DNA from: Pseudooceanicola antarcticus
Lineage (GTDB): Bacteria; Pseudomonadota; Alphaproteobacteria; Rhodobacterales; Rhodobacteraceae
DNA: 64,000 nt
Direction of reading: 5' to 3'
NCBI RefSeq assembly: GCF_900215355.1
Contig: NZ_OBEA01000006.1
Coordinates: forward strand, 248,001-312,000
The notes beneath the pieces were generated by a model, which did no database searches, was not told the origin of the DNA, and saw nothing but the letters and a program-made list of their open reading frames with translations. Made by a program: the position numbers and the translations under genes. This document shows, one piece after another, positions 55,178 to 63,545 of the stretch (its first letter is position 1; every line of letters starts with the position of its first letter).

Positions 55178-56623
55178 CTACTCGGCCTCGGGTCCTGCGT
55201 CGGGCACCGTGAAGACCTGGCCCGGATAGATCAGGTCGGGATCGCGGATCAGCGCCTTGTTGGCCTCGAAGACCCGTACGTAAAGCACCCCGTCCCCGTA
55301 ATTCTCCCGCGCGATGGCCCAGAGCGTATTGCCCGGCTGCACGGTGACCTGGGTCACCGGCTTCTCGGCCAGCACCTCGGCCACCTTGGCGCTGTCCTCG
55401 CGCTTGAACGGCGTCTCGACGCGCGACAGCACGGCGCCACCCTCGTCGACCTGGTCGACACGCAGGCGGTAGATGCCGGTATCGACATTGGGCAGCGCGG
55501 AGCGCCAGCTGCCATCCTCGGAGATCCGCGAAGTGGTGATGGGGGTATCGTCGAGATAGACGCGCACGAAGGTGCCGGGGCGGCCCCGGCCCGTCAGCAC
55601 CACGTCTCCGGCCTCGTCATAAGAGATCGCATCCAGCACCACGTCATCCGAGACCTCGGGCGCGCCGGATTTCTGCAGCACGCGGACGCCCTGTGCATCC
55701 GACAGCAGCACCGTGGGCGCAGCGGCGGGCGCTTCGGAGGCAGGTGCGGTGGCGGCGGCGCTTTCAACCGCCGCCTCGGGGGCGGCATCCGCCATGGTGT
55801 CGGGCGCTTCGGGGGCAGCGGCCCCGGCCCCGGCCTCAAGCTGGCCCTCGGCGGCAGGAGCCGCGGCCAGGGTCTGGGCCTCGGGCATCACCGGATCGGC
55901 ATCAGTACCCGGCGCGGCCTCGCCCACGGGGGCTTCGGACGCGGGGGCTTCGGGAGCGGTCGGGATCGGCTCTGCCTGGGGCTCGGCACCCGCCTCAGGG
56001 GCAAGCGCGGCAAGCTGTTCGGCCTCGGGCGCGGGCCCAGGAGCAGGCGCGGTCTCGGGCGCCGCCGGGGCTGCGGCGACCTGCGGGCTGGGGGCCAGGA
56101 TCACCTGCTCGTCCGAGACGATCTCGGCTCCGCCTTCAGGATCGGTCATCACCAGGCTCAGCACCCGCGGCTCGGTCGAGGCGCCAAGGTCGAGGAAGGT
56201 CACGAAGCGGCCATCGCCGCCCACCGTAACGGCCTCGAGCCGGGTGCCGTCGATCAGCACCACCAAGCTCCAGGCCGGGGCGGCCTGTCCGGCCACCAAG
56301 GTAGAGCCATCCGGCTCGACACGGACCACGTCGAAGCTGGGCGGCGCGGGCATCGGCGCCTCTTCGGCGGCCTCGGCCGGGGTCTCTTGCGTGGTTTCGG
56401 GGGTGGCCCCGGCCTGGGTCCCGGATGGGGCTTCCGGCTGAGTTTCGGTTTGGGCTTCCGGCTGGGTCTCGGCCTGGGGGGCCGCGGCGGCCTGCTGCAC
56501 CTCGGCGGTCTCTTCCGAGACCCCCTGCGGGCCGATCCAGCCCTGCCAGAAGGCAAGCGCGCCCAGTGCAACGATCGCGACGCCCGCGGCACCGATGCCT
56601 GCCGGGCCGCCGATTTTCCCCAT
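55178..56623 (-). CDS. LysM-domain envelope protein
   Basis: This 481-residue protein has one N-terminal membrane helix (GIGAAGVAIVALGALAFWQG), then low-complexity Ala/Pro/Glu stretches (about 40-95 and 190-310). Ig-like segments sit between them (FDVVRVEPDGSTLVAGQAAP; DVVLTGRGRPGTFVRVYLDD), and a C-terminal LysM domain (VTVQPGNTLWAIARENYGDG to LIYPGQVFTVPD) binds peptidoglycan. It probably spans the periplasm. The Ala/Pro/Glu runs make exact alignment uncertain. Start at 56623 (MGKIGG); the frame extends 23 codons further. It ends 6 bp from the convergent ArsR gene. Confidence 0.85.
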   Translation of the reverse strand: MGKIGGPAGIGAAGVAIVALGALAFWQGWIGPQGVSEETAEVQQAAAAPQAETQPEAQTETQPEAPSGTQAGATPETTQETPAEAAEEAPMPAPPSFDVVRVEPDGSTLVAGQAAPAWSLVVLIDGTRLEAVTVGGDGRFVTFLDLGASTEPRVLSLVMTDPEGGAEIVSDEQVILAPSPQVAAAPAAPETAPAPGPAPEAEQLAALAPEAGAEPQAEPIPTAPEAPASEAPVGEAAPGTDADPVMPEAQTLAAAPAAEGQLEAGAGAAAPEAPDTMADAAPEAAVESAAATAPASEAPAAAPTVLLSDAQGVRVLQKSGAPEVSDDVVLDAISYDEAGDVVLTGRGRPGTFVRVYLDDTPITTSRISEDGSWRSALPNVDTGIYRLRVDQVDEGGAVLSRVETPFKREDSAKVAEVLAEKPVTQVTVQPGNTLWAIARENYGDGVLYVRVFEANKALIRDPDLIYPGQVFTVPDAGPEAE

Positions 56624-56740
56624 TTTCACGTCAAATCCCCCAGATTTCGACTGATAATTGACCCTTTGGAAGCGGTTGAGACCGTATATCAATAGGCATC
56701 AGACCGGTCAAAACTACAAACCCATACGGAGGTCCCCGGA

Positions 56741-57304
56741 ATGTCGAAAGCATCCATATGTGTCTATTGTGGCTCACGTCCGGGGCTTGAGCCCGCGTAT
56801 CTGCATCATGCAGGGCAATTTGGACGGCTGCTGGCCGAAAACGACTGGCAGCTGGTCTACGGCGCGGGCGACGTGGGTCTGATGGGGGAAGTGGCGCGCA
56901 CCGCGCGCGAGGCGGGTGCCGATCTCTTCGGGGTGATCCCGCAGCACCTGCTGGGGGTCGAACGCGGCCGCAGCGACCTCTCGCGGCTGGTGGTCACCCA
57001 GACCATGCACGAACGCAAGAAGGTCATGTTCATGAACTGCGACGCGGCGGTGGTCCTGCCCGGCGGCGCGGGGACGCTGGATGAATTCTTCGAGGTGCTG
57101 ACCTGGCGCCAGCTTGGCCTGCACCAGAAGCCCATCGTGCTGATGAATGTCGCCGGCTACTGGGACCCGCTGCTGCAGATGCTTGAGAAGATGGCCACCC
57201 AGGGCTTTGCCGAGACCTCGATGCTGCACACCATCCGCGTCGTCGAAAGCGCCGAGAGCGCGGTAGAGAGCCTGGCCCGGCACTTCGAGCAGACGAGCAA
57301 ATAG
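56741..57304 (+). CDS. LOG family protein (cytokinin riboside 5'-monophosphate phosphoribohydrolase type)
   Basis: This 187-residue protein carries the LOG motif PGGAGTLDEFFE near residue 105 and the Rossmann-like start ICVYCGSRPGLEPAYLHHAG. Family enzymes release the base from nucleoside 5'-monophosphates; in bacteria the physiological substrate is unclear. It diverges from the LysM gene. A GCCCCGGCA/TGCCGGGGC hairpin (57304-57329) lies at its 3' end. Confidence 0.88.
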   Translation: MSKASICVYCGSRPGLEPAYLHHAGQFGRLLAENDWQLVYGAGDVGLMGEVARTAREAGADLFGVIPQHLLGVERGRSDLSRLVVTQTMHERKKVMFMNCDAAVVLPGGAGTLDEFFEVLTWRQLGLHQKPIVLMNVAGYWDPLLQMLEKMATQGFAETSMLHTIRVVESAESAVESLARHFEQTSK

Positions 57305-57329
57305 CCCCGGCAAGCTGTCCTGCCGGGGC
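57304..57329 (+). terminator. Hairpin at the 3' end of the LOG gene
   Basis: GCCCCGGCA, 8-nt loop, TGCCGGGGC. No T-run, so it may be a weak or bidirectional terminator. Confidence 0.5.
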
Positions 57330-57395
57330 CATGCTGATGTCTTCGCCCGCAGGCCCGCACAGGAGCCTTCCGGGGGAGTGTCACGCGCGGGTCGC

Positions 57396-57857
57396 TCAGC
57401 CGGCCAGGTCGGCCTTCACCTGGGCTTCGATCTCGTCCAGCGGGTGGTTGGTCAGGGTCTTCGGGACCTCCCCGATGACCCGGTTCGTCACCTCCTGGTG
57501 CAACTGCTTGCGCAGCTCGCCCAGCACCTTGGGCGGGGCCACCAGGACGATGTGCTCGAAGGCGCCACGATGGGCGCGGGCATAGAGCATTTCGGCCAAT
57601 TCATCGGCGAAACGCTCTTTCGCCAGCTCGTGCCAGTCGGTGTCATCCATGGCCGAGCGCTGCCCCACCCCGGTGTCCTGCATCCGGCCGGGCCGGTTGG
57701 CGGATTGGTCGATATCCTTGGGGTTGTCCTGCTCTTCCTTGCGGATCACCTGCAGGTAGGGATCTTCACCATCGGTGACATTGCGCAGGAAAAGCGCCTT
57801 CTCACCGTCGGCGACCAGCACCCAGGCCTTGTGGGGAAGATGGCTCTTCTCGGTCAT
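57396..57857 (-). CDS. Host-attachment-family protein
   Basis: This 153-residue protein resembles the Host_attach (pfam10116) family: KAWVLVADGEKALFLRNVTD near the start and FEHIVLVAPPKVLGELRKQL near residue 105. The family is related to archaeal peptide-release-factor domains (baeRF). In Agrobacterium a member was linked to plant attachment, but the molecular role is not known. The upstream neighbour overlaps it by one base (TGATG). An alternative GTG start lies at 57860. Confidence 0.75.
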   Translation of the reverse strand: MTEKSHLPHKAWVLVADGEKALFLRNVTDGEDPYLQVIRKEEQDNPKDIDQSANRPGRMQDTGVGQRSAMDDTDWHELAKERFADELAEMLYARAHRGAFEHIVLVAPPKVLGELRKQLHQEVTNRVIGEVPKTLTNHPLDEIEAQVKADLAG

Positions 57858-58075
57858 CACACGTTCTCCTTGTCGCCGCTGCCGTCCTGATCCTGCGCCT
57901 TGGGGGTGGTGACGCCGCCGTCGAGCTTCTGCTCGTCGCGGGTGCCGACCTTGCGCTGGATCTCGCCGCCCTTGCGGCCGCCATGGCTGGGAGTGTCTTC
58001 CATCTCTTCGGGGCTTTCGCCCAGAACCGCCTCGGTCTCGCGGCTCAGATCCTTCGATCGTGCGCGCTCTGCCAT
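57857..58075 (-). CDS. Small acidic-basic protein, unknown
   Basis: This 72-residue hydrophilic protein (MAERARSKDLSRETEAVLGE and later SHGGRKGGEIQRKVGTRDEQ) is disordered in appearance, with Glu/Asp/Lys/Gly-rich sequence. The GGRKGGE piece is like that of small stress proteins with KGG repeats. It overlaps the host-attachment gene by one base, which suggests a coupled two-gene operon of stress or survival type. No function can be named. Confidence 0.7.
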   Translation of the reverse strand: MAERARSKDLSRETEAVLGESPEEMEDTPSHGGRKGGEIQRKVGTRDEQKLDGGVTTPKAQDQDGSGDKENV

Positions 58076-58154
58076 CGGGTCTCTCCTTCTTCTGTGCAGG
58101 CCCCCTCGGGGGCCGTCATGAAGAAAACGCCTCGTAGCGCTGGCAGTTCCGCAA

Positions 58155-58188
58155 AGAAAAACCCCCGCGCGGAGAACCGCACGGGGGC
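58155..58188 (-). terminator. Rho-independent terminator of the superoxide dismutase gene
   Basis: On the minus strand CCCCCGTGCGG, 4-nt loop, CCGCGCGGGGG (one mismatch) then TTTTTC. Confidence 0.85.
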
Positions 58189-58228
58189 CTGATGCATGCA
58201 GGCGCTTGCTTGCCCGCAGGTCCGGGAC

Positions 58229-58828
58229 TTACAGGCGCGAGGCCACGTTTTCCCAATTCACCAGCTTGTCGAGGAAGTTCGACAGGTAGGCGGGACGCTT
58301 GTTGCGGAAGTCGATGTAGTAGGAGTGCTCCCACACGTCGCAGCCCAGCAGGGCGGTCTGGCCGAAGCACAGCGGGTTGACGCCGTTCTCGGTCTTGGTG
58401 ACCTTCAGCGAGCCGTCGGTGTCCTTGACCAGCCAGGCCCAGCCCGAGCCGAACTGGCCGGCGCCGGCAGCAGAGAACTGCGACTTGAACTCATCGACCG
58501 AGCCGAAGGCTTCGACCAGGGCTTTTTCCAGCTCGCCGGGCATGCCGGTCTGCTCGGGGCCCATCATTTCCCAGAACTGGTTGTGGTTCCAGAACTGCGA
58601 AGCGTTGTTGAAGATACCGTTCTGAGCGACAGCAGAGGCATCGTAGGTGCCCTTGATGATCTCTTCGACGGACTTGCCTTCCCACTCGGTGCCGGCAATG
58701 GCCTTGTTGCCGTTGTCGACATAGGCCTTGTGGTGAATGTCGTGGTGGAATTCCAGCGTTTCCTTCGACATGCCGAAAGCTTCGAGCGCGTCGTGGGCGT
58801 AGGGAAGATCGGGAAGTTCAAAAGCCAT
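58229..58828 (-). CDS. sodB: Superoxide dismutase, Fe/Mn family (Fe-like)
   Basis: This 199-residue enzyme dismutates superoxide. Metal ligands are H28 (EFHHDIHHKAY region), His in SQFWNHNQFW near 81, and Asp/His in CDVWEHSYY near residues 163-167. A glutamine precedes the FWNH motif (NNASQFWNHNQFW), as in FeSODs. It is monocistronic with its own terminator. Metal specificity cannot be settled by eye. Confidence 0.95.
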   Translation of the reverse strand: MAFELPDLPYAHDALEAFGMSKETLEFHHDIHHKAYVDNGNKAIAGTEWEGKSVEEIIKGTYDASAVAQNGIFNNASQFWNHNQFWEMMGPEQTGMPGELEKALVEAFGSVDEFKSQFSAAGAGQFGSGWAWLVKDTDGSLKVTKTENGVNPLCFGQTALLGCDVWEHSYYIDFRNKRPAYLSNFLDKLVNWENVASRL

Positions 58829-58954
58829 GGGAGGGCCCCCTTTTCCTGGATTTGGATTATCGTGTCTGCGCTTAGATGGTAGACCTAGGGGTGGAAGGTC
58901 AAGGGATTATCCCCGTGCAAGTCTGCACAGCCGGATGTTTCACAAATTGGGAGC

Positions 58955-58990
58955 CAAAAAACGGAAGGGCCGGCGGGAATGCGCCGGCCC
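58955..58990 (-). terminator. Rho-independent terminator of the sarcosine oxidase genes
   Basis: On the minus strand GGGCCGGCG, 6-nt loop, CGCCGGCCC, then TTCCGTTTTTT. It follows the gamma gene. Confidence 0.85.
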
Positions 58991-59012
58991 CTGTAAAAGC
59001 GGCTTCTGCGGC

Positions 59013-59603
59013 TCAGGCGTAAAGCCCGACCTCGCTGCCCGGACGGGCCGCATCGCTGAGCAGGCGGAAGGCGTAATCGGCCACCGAGCGGAAGCAGATC
59101 ACCTCGATCCGGCCCGGCGCGGGGCACCAGAAGGCGGCGGCCACCTGGTTCATCCGGCTGCGGCGGAAGCTGCCCTGCGGGAAGGCGGCGGGCGAGAAAT
59201 CCACCGGCGCCAGCTTGGCCGCGACCTCGCGCACCGCGCCATCGGGGCCCGACAGCGAGAAATGCGCCCGCGCCTGACTGACATCGCCCCAGTTGAGCAT
59301 CGGATCGCCCAGCGTGGCGTCCAGCTGCGCACAGGCCTTGTCGTGCTCTGCCCAGGGCAGCGTCAGCAGCAGCTCGTCCGGCGACATCCAGGCCACCATG
59401 CGCTCGGCATTGAGCGCCGCCTGCCCCTGCCCCGGCATGTCGACGCCCGCCAGCCCGGTGGCGGCGTTCTTCATCGCCGTGGCAGAGAGATCGCCACGCA
59501 GGGTGAACATCGCCCGCTGGGGCTCTTCCGCGACGCGGACGTAGCCCTCGAAGGCCGCCCCGCCGAGCGCCGTCACCGGCGCGGGTCCCGTCAGATCAGA
59601 CAT
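59013..59603 (-). CDS. soxG: Sarcosine oxidase subunit gamma
   Basis: This 196-residue subunit of heterotetrameric sarcosine oxidase has the family features AMFTLRGDLSATAMKNAATG near residue 30, MVAWMSPDELLLTLP near 67 and a C-terminal CFRSVADYAFRLLSDAARPG. The enzyme demethylates sarcosine to glycine and passes the C1 unit to tetrahydrofolate. It overlaps the alpha gene by 8 bp and ends the transcription unit. Confidence 0.9.
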   Translation of the reverse strand: MSDLTGPAPVTALGGAAFEGYVRVAEEPQRAMFTLRGDLSATAMKNAATGLAGVDMPGQGQAALNAERMVAWMSPDELLLTLPWAEHDKACAQLDATLGDPMLNWGDVSQARAHFSLSGPDGAVREVAAKLAPVDFSPAAFPQGSFRRSRMNQVAAAFWCPAPGRIEVICFRSVADYAFRLLSDAARPGSEVGLYA

Positions 59604-62600
59604 CCTGCTTTTCTCCGTCCTTGTCGTAGAAGACCGGGTCGACGACCTTCGCCGCGACCGGCTCTGCGCCCAGTTTCGTCACCTGCACCGTCTCGCCCAT
59701 GCGATCCGGCCCATGTTTCAGCAGCGCCATGGCGATGCCCCGGCCCAGGGTCGGCGAGTAGTAGCTGGAGGTGATCCGGCCCTGCATGTTGCGCTGGCCA
59801 CGATCGTTCTGGCCCGCGTCGAGGATATAGGCGCCGTCCTCCAGCACCATGCCATCCAGGGTCTCCAGCCCGACCAGCTTCCAGCGGTCGGGGCTGGACA
59901 GGTGGCTGCGCAGCTGGCCGCGCTTGCCCAGGAAGTCCTCTTTCTTCTTCGACACCGCCCAATGCAGATTCAGGTCCTGCGGGGTGACGGTGCCGTCGGT
60001 CTCGTCCCCGATCATGATGAAGCCCTTCTCGGCGCGCAGCACGTGCAGCGCCTCGGTGCCGTAGGGGGCCACGCCCAGGGCCTTGCCGGCCTCCATCAGC
60101 GCTTCCCACAGGGCCAGGGTCTGACCGGCGGGCACGCGCAGCTCGTAGCTGAGCTCGCCCGAGAACGAGATCCGGTAGAGGCGACAGGGTATGCCACCGA
60201 CCAGGCGGTCGGCCCAGCCGAGGAAGGGCAGCTCGTCCTTGCTGATCTCGGCCGTGCCCAGGAGCTCCAGCAGCTGGCGGGCCAGCGGACCCACGACGCC
60301 GATCTGGCCGTACTGCTCGGTCACGTTGAAGACATGCACCTGCATGTCCCACCATTCGGTCTGCAGCCATTCCTCCATATGGGCATGGATCGTGTCCGCG
60401 CCGCCGGTGGTGGTGTGGCAGAGGAAGGTGTTCTCGTCGATCCGGGCGACCACGCCGTCGTCGATCAGGAACCCGTTCTCGTTGCACATCAGGCCGTAGC
60501 GGCAGCGCCCCGGCTTCAGAGTGGACATCATGTTCGTGTAGAGCATGTCGAGGAACCTGCCCGCGTCCGGCCCCTTCACCACGATCTTGCCAAGGGTCGA
60601 GGCATCCAGCAGGCCGACCTTCTCGCGCACCGTGGTGATCTCGCGGTTGACCGCCTCATGGGTGCTCTCGCCCGCCTGCGGGAAGGCATAGGGGCGGCGC
60701 CAGTGGCCGACCGGCTCCCACTGCACGCCATGGGCTTCGTGCCAGGCATGAAGGGGCGTGCGGCGCAGCGGCTGGAAGGTCTCTCCCCGGCCCTGGCCCG
60801 CGATGGCGCCCATCGAAATGGGCGTGTAGGGCGGGCGGAAGGTAGTGGTGCCGACCTGGGGGATCGCCTCGTTCAGGCTGTCCGACAGGATCGCCAGACC
60901 GTTGATATTGGACAGTTTCCCCTGGTCCGTCGCCATGCCGAGCGTGGTGTAGCGCTTGGCGTGTTCGACCGACTCGTAGCCCTCTTGCGCAGCCAGCTGG
61001 ATGTCGCTGACCTTGACGTCGTTCTGGAAGTCCAGCCAGGCCTTGGAGCGCTTGTCGTAGCTCGCGCCCGCCGGCATGATCCAGACCGGCGCCAGGGGGA
61101 TCTCGGCGACCTCGCTCACCTCGGGCAGCCCCGAGGGCGTGCCCTCGAAGCCCGCGGCCAGCGCGGCCGCATGGCCCTGGGCGGCGGCGTCCTTCAGCAC
61201 CTGCGACAACAGCATCTCGCCATTGGCGGTGCCGGCGCAGCGCACGAAGGCGCGGCCGTCATGGCTGGTCGGGGCCTTCTCGGGGTCGGGACGGAACATG
61301 GCGTGTTCGGTGTCCCAGTAAAGCTTGCCGCCGCAATGGGACCAAAGGTGGACCACCGGGGACCAGCCGCCCGACATCGCCACCACGTCGCAGGGGATCG
61401 TCTCGATGGTCGAGCCGCTGCCCGCCTGGGCGCAGATCTCGACGCCGGTGACGCGCTTGCCGCCCAGCACCTTGGCCACGGCGCGGCCCGGCTCGACCCG
61501 GATACCCGCCTCGCGCGCGGCAATGGCCAGCGCACCGCCGCCCGCTTCGCGGGCGTCGAGGATCACGGCCACGTCGAGACCGGCTTCCTTCATGGCGAAG
61601 GCGGTGCGATAGGCGTCGTCGTTGTTGGTCACCACGGCGACCCGGTCCCCCGGTGCCACGCCGAAGTTCACCACGTAGTCGCGCACCGCAGAGGCCAGCA
61701 TGACCCCCGGCAGGTCGTTGCCCGCAAAGGACAGCGGCCGCTCGATGGCGCCGGTGGCGGTGATCACCTGGGCGGCACGGATGCGCCACAGGCGATGACG
61801 CGGGCCGGACTTGTCGGCGATGTGGTCGGTCAGGCGCTCGTAGCCCAGGATATAGCCGTGGTCATAGACCCCCGCCCCCATGCAGCGCAGGCGCAGGGTG
61901 ACATTGGGCAGGCCCTCGAGCTCGGTGACCAGCGCCGCGATATGCTCTTCGGCGCTGACGCCGCCGATCTCGCCGCCGTCGACCGGGGCGCGGCCGCCCC
62001 AATGGGCGGTCTGCTCAAGCACCAGCACCTTCGCGCCGGCGCGACCGGCTTCCAGCGCGGCGGTCAGACCCGCCACGCCGCCGCCGATGACCAGCACGTC
62101 GGCGAAGGTGTAGAGGTGTTCATAGGTATCCGCATCGCGGTCCTTCGGCGCGCGGCCCAGGCCTGCGGCCTGGCGCACGATGGGCTCGTAGACCTTTTCC
62201 CAGAAGCTGCGCGGCCAGAGGAAGGTCTTGTAGTAGAAGCCCGCGGGGAAGAAACGCGACAGCTTGGCGTTCACCGCGCCCACGTCGAATTCAAGGCTGG
62301 GCCAGTGGTTCTGGCTTTCAGCAGTCAGCCCCTCGAAGAGCTCCTGCGTCGTGGCGCGCTGGTTCGGCTCGAAATGGCCGTCGGTGCCGATGCCCATCAG
62401 GGCATTGGGCTCTTCCGCGCCCGAGGCCACGACGCCGCGCGGCCGGTGATACTTGAAACTGCGCCCCATCATCACCTGGTCATTGGCCAGCAGGGCAGAG
62501 GCGAGCGTATCGCCCTCCATGCCCTTCATACGCTTGCCGTTGAAGGTGAAATCGCGCATCGCGCCGCGGTCGATCAGACGTCCGCCTTTCGCAAGCCTGC

Positions 62601-62607
62601 TGCTCAT
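59596..62607 (-). CDS. soxA: Sarcosine oxidase subunit alpha
   Basis: This 1003-residue subunit begins with a [2Fe-2S]-fold-like domain (MRDFTFNGKRMKGMEGDTLA), followed by an NAD-binding domain with DVLVIGGGVAGLTAALEAGR near residue 170 and a C-terminal aminomethyltransferase (GcvT-like) domain from about 600 with GRCRYGLMCNENGFLIDDGV and FSGELSYELRVPAGQTLALW. It channels the methyl group to THF. The order delta-alpha-gamma is normal, but the beta subunit is not adjacent. Confidence 0.95.
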   Translation of the reverse strand: MSSRLAKGGRLIDRGAMRDFTFNGKRMKGMEGDTLASALLANDQVMMGRSFKYHRPRGVVASGAEEPNALMGIGTDGHFEPNQRATTQELFEGLTAESQNHWPSLEFDVGAVNAKLSRFFPAGFYYKTFLWPRSFWEKVYEPIVRQAAGLGRAPKDRDADTYEHLYTFADVLVIGGGVAGLTAALEAGRAGAKVLVLEQTAHWGGRAPVDGGEIGGVSAEEHIAALVTELEGLPNVTLRLRCMGAGVYDHGYILGYERLTDHIADKSGPRHRLWRIRAAQVITATGAIERPLSFAGNDLPGVMLASAVRDYVVNFGVAPGDRVAVVTNNDDAYRTAFAMKEAGLDVAVILDAREAGGGALAIAAREAGIRVEPGRAVAKVLGGKRVTGVEICAQAGSGSTIETIPCDVVAMSGGWSPVVHLWSHCGGKLYWDTEHAMFRPDPEKAPTSHDGRAFVRCAGTANGEMLLSQVLKDAAAQGHAAALAAGFEGTPSGLPEVSEVAEIPLAPVWIMPAGASYDKRSKAWLDFQNDVKVSDIQLAAQEGYESVEHAKRYTTLGMATDQGKLSNINGLAILSDSLNEAIPQVGTTTFRPPYTPISMGAIAGQGRGETFQPLRRTPLHAWHEAHGVQWEPVGHWRRPYAFPQAGESTHEAVNREITTVREKVGLLDASTLGKIVVKGPDAGRFLDMLYTNMMSTLKPGRCRYGLMCNENGFLIDDGVVARIDENTFLCHTTTGGADTIHAHMEEWLQTEWWDMQVHVFNVTEQYGQIGVVGPLARQLLELLGTAEISKDELPFLGWADRLVGGIPCRLYRISFSGELSYELRVPAGQTLALWEALMEAGKALGVAPYGTEALHVLRAEKGFIMIGDETDGTVTPQDLNLHWAVSKKKEDFLGKRGQLRSHLSSPDRWKLVGLETLDGMVLEDGAYILDAGQNDRGQRNMQGRITSSYYSPTLGRGIAMALLKHGPDRMGETVQVTKLGAEPVAAKVVDPVFYDKDGEKQDV

Positions 62608-62644
62608 TGCGCCCCTGCTCCTTTCGTCATCATGCCCAAGCGGC

Positions 62645-62974
62645 TCACGCGATATCGCGCCATTTGAATCCCGGACGCGCGGCCCGGATCTTTTCCAGAA
62701 GCTCTTCCGGCGGACGCGAGGTCTGCGCCGGATAGGTGCCCCAGACTTCCAGCGTCACCGTGTCCCGCGCTGCATGGAACCACTTGCCGCAGCCCGCCAC
62801 ATGGCGCCAGCGCTCGAAGTGGACACCGCGCGGGTTGACCCGTTCAAACATGTAGTGCTCGAAGGCGGCATCGTCCGAGGACGGCCCCTCGCGGGTGATA
62901 TGGGCCTCGCCCCCGCAGTGGAACTCGGTCTCTTCGCCCCGCTGGCCACAGCACGGACAATCAAGCAGCAGCAT
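62645..62974 (-). CDS. soxD: Sarcosine oxidase subunit delta
   Basis: This 109-residue zinc-binding subunit has cysteine/histidine ligands in LDCPCCGQRGEETEFHCGGE (residues 4-25) and AGCGKWFHAARDT (near 65). It starts at 62974 (MLLLDCPCCG). In the usual operon it follows soxB, but here the upstream DNA holds a terminator and an unrelated small gene. A REP-free 48-nt stretch separates the terminator and the start. Confidence 0.93.
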   Translation of the reverse strand: MLLLDCPCCGQRGEETEFHCGGEAHITREGPSSDDAAFEHYMFERVNPRGVHFERWRHVAGCGKWFHAARDTVTLEVWGTYPAQTSRPPEELLEKIRAARPGFKWRDIA

Positions 62975-63023
62975 CGCGCCCTCCAAAAGTCTGATCCGGG
63001 GAGGAGGCCCCGGCGGTCACGCA

Positions 63024-63057
63024 TGAAAAGAGGCCGCGCGGCGGATGCCGACGGCCT
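63024..63057 (-). terminator. Terminator of the small membrane protein gene, just before soxD
   Basis: On the minus strand AGGCCG, inner GGC-ATCC-GCC stem, CGGCCT, then CTTTT. It lies between the 63121 gene and soxD. Confidence 0.75.
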
Positions 63058-63120
63058 TTCGGGAAGGCCGCACCGAGCGCACGCGGCGCTCGGGCGGAAA
63101 ACTGGGGTGCGGCGGAGGTG

Positions 63121-63273
63121 TCAGCCGCCGTCGGGAAGATCGACCTGGATTTCGGGCTCATCGGCACCGGGGATCTCACCGCCGCTCGAGACGTACCAGA
63201 TGACACCGGCGAGCACGACGACGACGGCGCCAAGGATGAAGGCCAGACCATTGTTTCCGGATTTCTCAGCCAT
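63121..63273 (-). CDS. Small single-pass membrane protein
   Basis: This 50-residue protein begins MAEKSGNNGLAFILGAVVVV and has one transmembrane helix (AFILGAVVVVLAGVIWYV) followed by an acidic tail (GADEPEIQVDLPDGG). Similar short proteins are conserved in Rhodobacteraceae as I recall, without known function. It is transcribed toward the sarcosine oxidase genes but separated from them by a terminator. It is too short for gene callers to favour; the start has AGGAAA just upstream. Confidence 0.75.
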   Translation of the reverse strand: MAEKSGNNGLAFILGAVVVVLAGVIWYVSSGGEIPGADEPEIQVDLPDGG

Positions 63274-63443
63274 TTCGTTTCCTTTCCAATTCCTGCGATT
63301 GGAAGGGAAACGCGGTTGACCGCCGATGGGTTCCGCACCGGGCGGCAGGCAGCCGACACGCCGGATGACCCAGCGTAAGCCCTTAGGGAACCAGACGAAT
63401 GCACGGCGCGTTCTGCTTGAGAATTGAGCGATTGCGCCACTAC

Positions 63444-63462
63444 ACCCCATGCGGAGTGGGGT
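63444..63462. promoter_or_regulatory. Hairpin ACCCCA-N7-TGGGGT in the last intergenic region
   Basis: A 6-bp inverted repeat upstream of the 63546 gene, in an AT-richer stretch (63460-63510) typical of a promoter. It could be an operator. Confidence 0.4.
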
Positions 63463-63545
63463 AGCGTTAACCAAACCACAACATTTTGTGTTACGTATTC
63501 AACATGCCCCTGCAGGCATGTCTCAAGCGAGAGAGAGAGCCCCCC

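Noticed and set aside
59713-62667. Open frame of 984 codons on the plus strand over soxA
   Set aside because: Antisense shadow of sarcosine oxidase alpha.
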